From assembly GCA_900546515.1 (NCBI GenBank), contig URDG01000027.1, forward strand, positions 1 through 35,589: DNA of 35,589 nt. The letters run 5' to 3'. Below the pieces are notes generated by a model. The model saw nothing but the letters and a program-made list of their open reading frames with translations, was not told the DNA's origin and searched no databases. The position numbers were made by a program, and so were the translations under genes. Shown here piece by piece: positions 30,709-35,589 of this stretch (position 1 is the first letter of the stretch; every line of letters starts with the position of its first letter). This DNA comes from an uncultured Eubacteriales bacterium (lineage in GTDB: Bacteria; Bacillota; Clostridia; Oscillospirales; Oscillospiraceae).

Positions 30709-32366
30709 ACAAAAAGCTCGGTCAGAAGTGGAGACCGGATTTCTGGTTTTTCACCAAGCTGTTCGTGATCGTGGCAATGTGCCTTTTTATCGTCTATCCG
30801 TTTTACACGATCATCACTAAGAGCGTGTTCTCAAACAAGGTCGACGGCATCACGCTTTATAATTTCAAGCGCTTTTTCACTAAGCCCTACTACTACCAGA
30901 CGCTGATACGCTCAATGGTCGTATGCTTCTCGACGGTACTGACAACTACGGTCGTCGGCGTCCCCATAGCGTACCTCATGACGCGCTACAACATACCCGG
31001 CAAGAGGGTACTGCACATATTCATCATAATGAGCCTGATGAGCCCTCCGTTCATCGGCGCTTACTCATGGATAATCCTGCTCGGCCGCGCGGGTCTGCTC
31101 GCAAAGCTGCTTGCCAAGGTCGGCCTTACCGCGCCGACGATATACGGCCGCGGCGGTATCATCTTCGTGTTTACGCTGCATCTGTTCCCGTACATATACC
31201 TCTACACCTCCGGCGCCATGAACAGCATCGACTCCTCTCTTGAAGAGGCCTCCGAGAACCTCGGCATGAGCAAGCTGCGCCGTATCTGGACCGTGACCCT
31301 GCCCGTCATTCTCCCATCCATTCTTGCGGGCTGCATCATGGTGTTCATGACATGCCTGGCAGACTTCGGCACACCCATGCTCCTCGGCGAAGGCTACACC
31401 GTGCTGCCGGTTCTGGTATACAACGAATACATGTCCGAAAGCGCTACAGACCCGTACATGGCCTCCGCATTGTCGGTCGTGATAGTGATATGCTCGCTGA
31501 CGATGCTTGCTTTCCAGAAGCTCGTCGTCGACAAGCGCAACTATATGATGAGCTCGCTCCGTCCTCCTCAGGAGACGAAGCTCAAGGGCGGCAAGCGCTT
31601 CCTCGCTTCCCTGCCGGTCTATATCGTCGTCGCGCTCGCTTTCCTGCCGCAGATCGTCGTTATCTGCCAGTCGTTTGTTGAACGCAGCTTCTCCGGCATG
31701 GTAAAAGGCATCAATTTCTCAAATTATGAGGCGATACTTTCGCGCCTTGGCAGGAACATCCGCAACACCTATGTGTTCTCGCTGATCGCCATAGTGTTCA
31801 TTGTCATCGTCGGCATACTCGTCTCCTACATTCTTGTCCGCAAGAAAGGCAAAGTCGCAAACATTATCGACACACTCATCATGTTCCCCTATGTCATCCC
31901 CGGCTCCGTCCTTGGTATCGGCCTGATCGTGGCTTTCAACCGCAAGCCCGTCATTCTCGTCGGCACGGCAGCAATAATGATAATCTCCTACGTCATACGC
32001 AAGCTGCCGTACACGGTACGCTCCGGCAGCGCGTTCCTGTATCAGATGGACCCGTTCATTGAGGAGGCCTCCATAAACCTCGGCGTCTCCCCGATGAAGA
32101 CCTTCTTCACGGTAACGGCGCGCATGATGCTGCCCGGCATAATGTCCGGCGCCGTGCTCAGCTGGATAACCTGCATCAACGAGCTGTCAAGCTCCATCAT
32201 GCTCTACTCAGGTAAGACGTCCACCATTGCGGTCGCCATATATCAGGAGGTCATGCGCATGAGCGACGGCACCGCCTCCGCTCTCGCAACGATACTCACG
32301 CTGACTACGATCATCTCGCTTGTCGTGGTGTTCCGCCTGACCAAGGGAAAGGTAAAGATCGTCTGA
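30705..32366 (+). CDS. Fused two-domain ABC permease (FbpB/AfuB type)
   Basis: The membrane pore of the importer. The 553 residues contain two fused permease domains of about six helices each, each with an ATPase-contact EAA motif: EEASENLGMSKLRR (about 178-191) and EEASINLGVSPMKT (about 451-464). Such fusions are standard in the ferric-iron/hexose-phosphate subgroup. It starts with GTG overlapping the ATPase stop, and its stop overlaps the HAD phosphatase start by one base, so all are translated together. Confidence 0.95.
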   Translation: MNKKLGQKWRPDFWFFTKLFVIVAMCLFIVYPFYTIITKSVFSNKVDGITLYNFKRFFTKPYYYQTLIRSMVVCFSTVLTTTVVGVPIAYLMTRYNIPGKRVLHIFIIMSLMSPPFIGAYSWIILLGRAGLLAKLLAKVGLTAPTIYGRGGIIFVFTLHLFPYIYLYTSGAMNSIDSSLEEASENLGMSKLRRIWTVTLPVILPSILAGCIMVFMTCLADFGTPMLLGEGYTVLPVLVYNEYMSESATDPYMASALSVVIVICSLTMLAFQKLVVDKRNYMMSSLRPPQETKLKGGKRFLASLPVYIVVALAFLPQIVVICQSFVERSFSGMVKGINFSNYEAILSRLGRNIRNTYVFSLIAIVFIVIVGILVSYILVRKKGKVANIIDTLIMFPYVIPGSVLGIGLIVAFNRKPVILVGTAAIMIISYVIRKLPYTVRSGSAFLYQMDPFIEEASINLGVSPMKTFFTVTARMMLPGIMSGAVLSWITCINELSSSIMLYSGKTSTIAVAIYQEVMRMSDGTASALATILTLTTIISLVVVFRLTKGKVKIV

Positions 32367-32974
32367 TGGTCAAAAATATAGTTTTCGATATGGGCAACGT
32401 CCTGCTGCGCTTTGACCGGGATTATTTTCTCGACGCTGCCGGCGTGGAGGGCGAGGACAGAAAGATACTCATGAACAACGTCTATCTCTCCGTCGAATGG
32501 GCAAGGATGGACAGAGGCTCGATGACTGAGGTGGAAGCCGCCGCTAGCATGTGCCGTCATATTCCGGAGCGGCTGCATGAAAAGGCGCATCTTCTTGTCG
32601 ACCGCTGGGACAGGCCGATCCTGCCCGTTGAGGGCATGGCTTCTCTCGTGCGTGAGCTCAAGGCCGCAGGCTTTGGTATCTATCTGCTCTCTAACTCAAG
32701 CTACCGCCAGCACGAATACTGGCCGCGCATCCCCGGCAGCGAATATTTCGACGGTACGCTGATCTCCGCCGACGTGAAGTATGTCAAGCCCGAGCCGGAA
32801 ATTTACCGGCTGCTGTACAAAAAATACGGTCTTATTCCCGAGGAATGCGTGTTTATTGACGACTCGGCCGCGAATATCGAGGGAGCCGAACGCACGGGCA
32901 TGCCCGGTATCGTGTTCCACGGCGATGCAGCCGAGCTGCGCGAAAAGCTGCGCGGTTTCGGCGTAAAGCTCTGA
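32366..32974 (+). CDS. HAD-superfamily phosphatase (YihX-like)
   Basis: A cytosolic phosphatase of 202 residues, HAD subclass IA. Motif I is VFDMGNVLLRFD with nucleophile Asp8, motif II is LLSNSS (about 110-115), Lys in VKYVKPEPEIY (about 135) is motif III, and FIDDSAANIEGA (about 157-168) is motif IV. The DxGNV start resembles YihX, an alpha-glucose-1-phosphate phosphatase. Coupling to the permease through a one-base overlap suggests that it acts on the imported compound or its product, which would fit a phosphorylated sugar. Substrate unproven. Confidence 0.9.
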   Translation: MVKNIVFDMGNVLLRFDRDYFLDAAGVEGEDRKILMNNVYLSVEWARMDRGSMTEVEAAASMCRHIPERLHEKAHLLVDRWDRPILPVEGMASLVRELKAAGFGIYLLSNSSYRQHEYWPRIPGSEYFDGTLISADVKYVKPEPEIYRLLYKKYGLIPEECVFIDDSAANIEGAERTGMPGIVFHGDAAELREKLRGFGVKL

Positions 32975-32985
32975 TCCTACTCAAC

Positions 32986-33021
32986 AAAACAGCCGGAGGG
33001 GCGATCCCTCCGGCTGTTTCT
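32986..33021. terminator. Terminator between convergent HAD and S24-like genes
   Basis: Stem AAACAGCCGGAGGG with CCCTCCGGCTGTTT and a five-base loop; it serves both directions. Confidence 0.88.
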
Positions 33022-33036
33022 TCATTACTTTTGTCA

Positions 33037-33402
33037 TTATCTATCATACAGCGGCATGGGCAGCTCGCGGTCAAGCAGCACACGGCCGAGGCAGACAAGC
33101 TTTGACCGCTCGTCCTTTGCAAAGCTCATATTTGCGCCGCGCCGTCTGGGATTTGCCGCCAGCAGATGCAGCGTCCCGGTATAGTCCTCGCACCACTGAC
33201 GGCACACGACCTTTCCGTCCGCCAAAAATATTCCCGCCTCAAGCTCCCCCGGCGCGGCGGAGCACTGCACATATACGGCGCTGCCCTTGGGGATATACGG
33301 CTCCATGCAGTCGTCGGTCACGGTGAGACTTATATCGGCCTCTTCCGGCATATCCGCCGTCCGCTGCCGCAGTTCATATTCTTCTCCGAACTTTTCCGCC
33401 AT
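33037..33402 (-). CDS. Stand-alone S24/LexA-like protein with Cys-Cys at the dyad
   Basis: A 121-residue protein resembling the C-terminal peptidase domain of LexA/CI repressors (S24), without a DNA-binding domain. The nucleophile motif reads DDCMEPYIPKG, with Cys32 where serine is expected. The lysine motif reads GKVVCRQWCED, with Cys67 where Lys is expected. GTLHLLAANPRRR follows as in the family's last strands. It is therefore probably not a classical Ser-Lys protease. It might be a Cys-based or redox-responsive module, or only a structural relic. I start at 33402 (GAGGGG six bases upstream). It has its own promoter, divergent from plsC. Confidence 0.7.
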   Translation of the reverse strand: MAEKFGEEYELRQRTADMPEEADISLTVTDDCMEPYIPKGSAVYVQCSAAPGELEAGIFLADGKVVCRQWCEDYTGTLHLLAANPRRRGANMSFAKDERSKLVCLGRVLLDRELPMPLYDR

Positions 33403-33426
33403 GCTCATCCCCTCTTTCACATGACA

Positions 33427-33455
33427 ATCGTATTAGCATAAGCGCCAAATGTCAA
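33427..33455 (-). promoter_or_regulatory. Promoter of the S24-like gene
   Basis: Minus-strand TTGACA (33450-33455) and TACGAT (33427-33432) with a 17-base spacer. CATTTGGC overlaps the -35 and spacer and matches half of the palindrome at 33505-33518. Confidence 0.6.
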
Positions 33456-33504
33456 TGGCCTAACGTGAATTTGTAAATTTTCAATCAAAAATTAAAAATA
33501 TCTC

Positions 33505-33532
33505 TTGGCAAATGCCAAAATGGTGTTATCAT
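33505..33532 (+). promoter_or_regulatory. plsC promoter with palindromic operator
   Basis: A perfect palindrome, TTGGCA-AA-TGCCAA (33505-33518), whose left arm doubles as the -35. The -10 TATCAT (33527-33532) lies 16 bases after it. A related half-site lies in the divergent promoter at about 33443-33450. This looks like a repressor site controlling both genes. Confidence 0.5.
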
Positions 33533-33566
33533 ATGAGAATATTACAAAATTGAAAGGATCTACGAG

Positions 33567-34370
33567 ATGCTTATCATTGCCTTTCTTGTCGTTGCAGTTA
33601 CCGTGTCATTCATATATGTCCGCGCAGCCGGAGCCGTCATGTGGAAAGGGCTTTTGATCTTTGCCCTGTGCTTCGCCGTGCTCAACCTTCTGTACGTTAT
33701 CGGTCTTGCCGTTGTGTCTCTGTTTGTCAGCACATCAAAACCCATCAGCAAGCAGAATGCCCTCTGCCGCGCCAGCTGCATAGGCGTCGCCGGTCTCATC
33801 ACCGGGTACAGCTGGATACGCACGCATATATCCGGCATGGATAAGCTTCCCGACGCCGGGCGATTCGTGTTCGTGTGCAACCACCGTTCCGGCTTCGATC
33901 CGCTCATTGTCATGGATAAGCTCAGGAAATACAATATTTCGTTCGTCTCCAAGCCGTCCAACATGCACATTCCCGTCGCAGGCAAGCTCGCTTACGGCGC
34001 AGGCTTTCTTTCCATCGACAGGGAGAACGACCGAAATGCCCTCCGTACCATTCTTCAGGCGGCCGACTATGTAAAACGCGGCCTGTGCTCCATCGGCATC
34101 TATCCCGAGGGTACGCGCAGCAAGGACGGCAGCCTGCTGCCCTTCCACGCCGGTTCATTCAAAATCGCGCAGAAGGCCAACGCGCCTCTGGCTGTCGCCT
34201 GCGTGCGCGGTACCGAAAGCATCACCAAAAACCTGTTTCACCGGGTCAGTGACGTCTATCTGGATATACTGGAGCTGATACCTGCCGAAAAGGTAAAGTC
34301 CATGAGCACAAACGAGCTCGCCTGCTATAGCAGGACGCTCATTGAGCAGCATCTTGCCGCCGCAATATGA
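33567..34370 (+). CDS. plsC: 1-acyl-glycerol-3-phosphate acyltransferase
   Basis: Adds the second acyl chain to lysophosphatidic acid, forming phosphatidic acid at the membrane. The 267-residue protein has two N-terminal hydrophobic segments (about 1-20 and 27-52). The acyltransferase motifs are NHRSGFD (His and Asp of HX4D, about 110-116), FLSIDRENDRNA and YPEGTRSKDGS (about 177-187). AAAGGA lies upstream. The next gene, a FabG-like reductase, begins nine bases after its stop, so lipid-related enzymes are paired. Acyl acceptor other than lysophosphatidate cannot be excluded. Confidence 0.93.
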   Translation: MLIIAFLVVAVTVSFIYVRAAGAVMWKGLLIFALCFAVLNLLYVIGLAVVSLFVSTSKPISKQNALCRASCIGVAGLITGYSWIRTHISGMDKLPDAGRFVFVCNHRSGFDPLIVMDKLRKYNISFVSKPSNMHIPVAGKLAYGAGFLSIDRENDRNALRTILQAADYVKRGLCSIGIYPEGTRSKDGSLLPFHAGSFKIAQKANAPLAVACVRGTESITKNLFHRVSDVYLDILELIPAEKVKSMSTNELACYSRTLIEQHLAAAI

Positions 34371-34379
34371 GGTGAAGAG

Positions 34380-35111
34380 ATGAACAATGTTGCGCTCGTA
34401 ACAGGCTCCTCCCGCGGAATAGGCGCGGCAGCCGCAGCGCTGCTTGCCAGAAACGGCTGGGACGTCTGCATCAACTATATTGAGAACCGGGACATGGCCG
34501 AAAATCTCGTGCGTGAGCTCACATCCGAGGGCTGCCGCGTGATGTGCCGTCAGGCCGATGTGTCCGACGCCGCAGCCGTCAATTCCATGGTCCGCAGTAT
34601 TGAAGACAGCCTCGGTCCGGTCTCTCTGCTCGTAAATAACGCCGGCATCGCAAAGCAGATACAGTTTCAGGACATCACACCCGAGTACTGGAAACGCATA
34701 TTCGACGTAAACCTCGGCGGCTGCTTCAACACCATTCAGGCCGTTCTTCCGCATATGCTCCATGAACACAGGGGATGCATCGTCAATGTCAGCTCCATCT
34801 GGGGCCGTCACGGCGCTTCCTGCGAGACGGCGTACTCCTCCACAAAGCACGCCATCATTGGGCTGAGCCGGTCTCTCGCCGCGGAGCTTGCGCCGACGGG
34901 GATACGTGTAAACGCCGTCGCCCCCGGTGTGATCGACACCGACATGGTAAAGGTGCTCGGTCAGGAAACGCTGGACATGCTGGCGCAGGACAGCATACCG
35001 CTCGGCCGTCTCGGCCGCCCGGAGGAGATAGCCGACGCCATACTGTACCTTGCCCGTGCGGAATATGTGACAGGTCAGGTGCTCGGCGTTGACGGCGGCT
35101 TTATAATCTGA
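34380..35111 (+). CDS. SDR-family oxidoreductase, FabG-like
   Basis: Probably an NADPH-dependent 3-oxoacyl-ACP reductase. The 243-residue protein has the nucleotide motif TGSSRGIGAAA (about 8-18), NNAG (86-89), catalytic Ser in NVSSIWG (about 137-143), and Tyr and Lys in AYSSTKHA (about 150-157), with VAPGVIDTDM after it. It ends VDGGFII like FabG. Asn and Arg near the N terminus (SSRG) fit NADPH preference. It overlaps no gene but follows plsC by nine bases, with GAGGTG as ribosome site. Other SDR functions are possible since no fab cluster is present. Confidence 0.9.
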   Translation: MNNVALVTGSSRGIGAAAAALLARNGWDVCINYIENRDMAENLVRELTSEGCRVMCRQADVSDAAAVNSMVRSIEDSLGPVSLLVNNAGIAKQIQFQDITPEYWKRIFDVNLGGCFNTIQAVLPHMLHEHRGCIVNVSSIWGRHGASCETAYSSTKHAIIGLSRSLAAELAPTGIRVNAVAPGVIDTDMVKVLGQETLDMLAQDSIPLGRLGRPEEIADAILYLARAEYVTGQVLGVDGGFII

Positions 35112-35168
35112 GGCCGGGGCTTAACGCATATTTTATATCGAAAATTAATTTATATTCATTTTATATTC

Positions 35169-35204
35169 AAACCGGCGGATGGAAAATGTCCGCCGGTTTT
35201 TGCG
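35169..35204 (+). terminator. Terminator after the SDR gene
   Basis: Stem AAACCGGCGGA with TCCGCCGGTTT, followed by TTG, with a nine-base loop. Confidence 0.85.
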
Positions 35205-35347
35205 CCGTATCCCGTATTATGCACATCAACGGCCATCCCGTTGTGTCAAGTTTCTGTCATTCCGCTGTATTTTGTACCGCTTTTCGCCAATGCTGCCCGC
35301 CTGTGCCGCGGCTTCCTATCTGCCGCGGAAAAAAATGTATAAAAACT
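35205..35347. other. Gene-free stretch before symporter promoter
   Basis: No gene supported; a short open frame here begins inside the terminator and lacks a ribosome site. No other structure was recognised. Confidence 0.5.
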
Positions 35348-35376
35348 CTTGAATTATGCGTATGGATGTGGTATTC
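35348..35376 (+). promoter_or_regulatory. Promoter of the symporter gene
   Basis: TTGAAT (35348-35353) and TATTCT (35371-35376) with a 17-base spacer. It gives a leader of about 135 bases. Confidence 0.55.
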
Positions 35377-35435
35377 TGTTTATAGTTTCTTAACATACCG
35401 TATTTGCAAATTACGGCCCGATATTTGCTCTGGCA

Positions 35436-35471
35436 GCATGAACGGAAAGTAGAGAGGTCCTTTCCTGATGC
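35436..35471 (+). other. Hairpin in the symporter leader
   Basis: GCAT/ATGC outside and GGAAAG/CTTTCC inside. It is not followed by a T-run and matches no leader family I know. A regulatory role is possible only. Confidence 0.35.
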
Positions 35472-35519
35472 CTTTTCTGCTTCATATTGGCCGTGATAAT
35501 ATATTAAAGGAGAAAAAAC

Positions 35520-35589
35520 ATGGAAAAAAAGAAAAAGCTGTCCCTGCCTGCCAAGATATTTATCGGCATGCTCGCCGGTATTATCGTGG
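35520..35589 (+). CDS. Dicarboxylate/amino acid:cation symporter, N-terminal fragment
   Basis: The window ends after 23 codons. The product starts MEKKKKLSLPAKIFIGMLAG and continues into IIV, which matches the N terminus and first helix of the DAACS (GltP/DctA/SstT) family. AAAGGAG lies seven bases upstream of the ATG. The gene probably encodes a glutamate, aspartate or C4-dicarboxylate importer. The fragment is too short to decide which. Confidence 0.65.
   Translation, partial: MEKKKKLSLPAKIFIGMLAGIIV

Noticed and set aside
35186..35452. An 88-codon open frame before the symporter
   Set aside because: It begins within the SDR terminator, has no ribosome site, crosses a promoter and has an unlikely composition.

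Overview
The window looks like chromosomal DNA of a gut-type Clostridia bacterium, probably Oscillospiraceae or a close relative. The clues are Gram-positive lipoproteins, strong AGGAGG-type ribosome binding sites, sigma-A promoters with 17-base spacers, a T-box leader, an ANTAR regulator, a type III glutamine synthetase and an EFR1-type flavodoxin-ferredoxin protein. The assignment rests on gene content only. No rRNA, tRNA, CRISPR array or insertion sequence was seen.

Left edge (1-2493): the end of an integrated element. A tyrosine integrase, a small excisionase-like HTH protein and a 69-residue unknown protein form an overlapping leftward operon. It is divergent from an XRE-family repressor. 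The two face each other across a control region with two clear promoters and two inverted repeats. The element abuts the 3' end of guaA, a known integration hotspot, so the rest of it probably lies left of the window.

Glutamine and nucleotide block (2494-16471): one leftward operon of seven genes runs from a type I glutamine synthetase-like gene through an ANTAR antiterminator with a pseudo-receiver, pyrG, glmS, purB and purA to guaA. Divergent from it are asnB and a type III glutamine synthetase gene. Glutamine makers therefore sit beside four glutamine-using amidotransferases (CTP synthase, GlmS, GMP synthase, AsnB). The glutamine synthetase I operon, asnB and glnN each start with a short leader RNA in which a 5' hairpin competes with an intrinsic terminator. 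The asnB transcript then also carries an asparagine-type T-box. This is the most interesting part of the window: a candidate local ANTAR-controlled glutamine regulon.

Middle (16500-25391): a 34-residue membrane peptide, a TetR regulator, an EFR1 flavodoxin-ferredoxin, a CDP-alcohol phosphatidyltransferase, a MATE exporter with a PepD-like dipeptidase, and a second MATE exporter in an operon with a lipoprotein carrying a phage-type lysozyme domain.

Right (25401-35589): a phosphoglucomutase-family enzyme with glycerate kinase (leftward); a divergent ABC importer (lipoprotein binding protein, ATPase, fused permease) coupled to a HAD phosphatase; a stand-alone S24/LexA-like protein whose Ser-Lys dyad appears to be Cys-Cys; a PlsC acyltransferase with a FabG-like reductase; and the first codons of a dicarboxylate/amino acid:cation symporter cut by the window edge.
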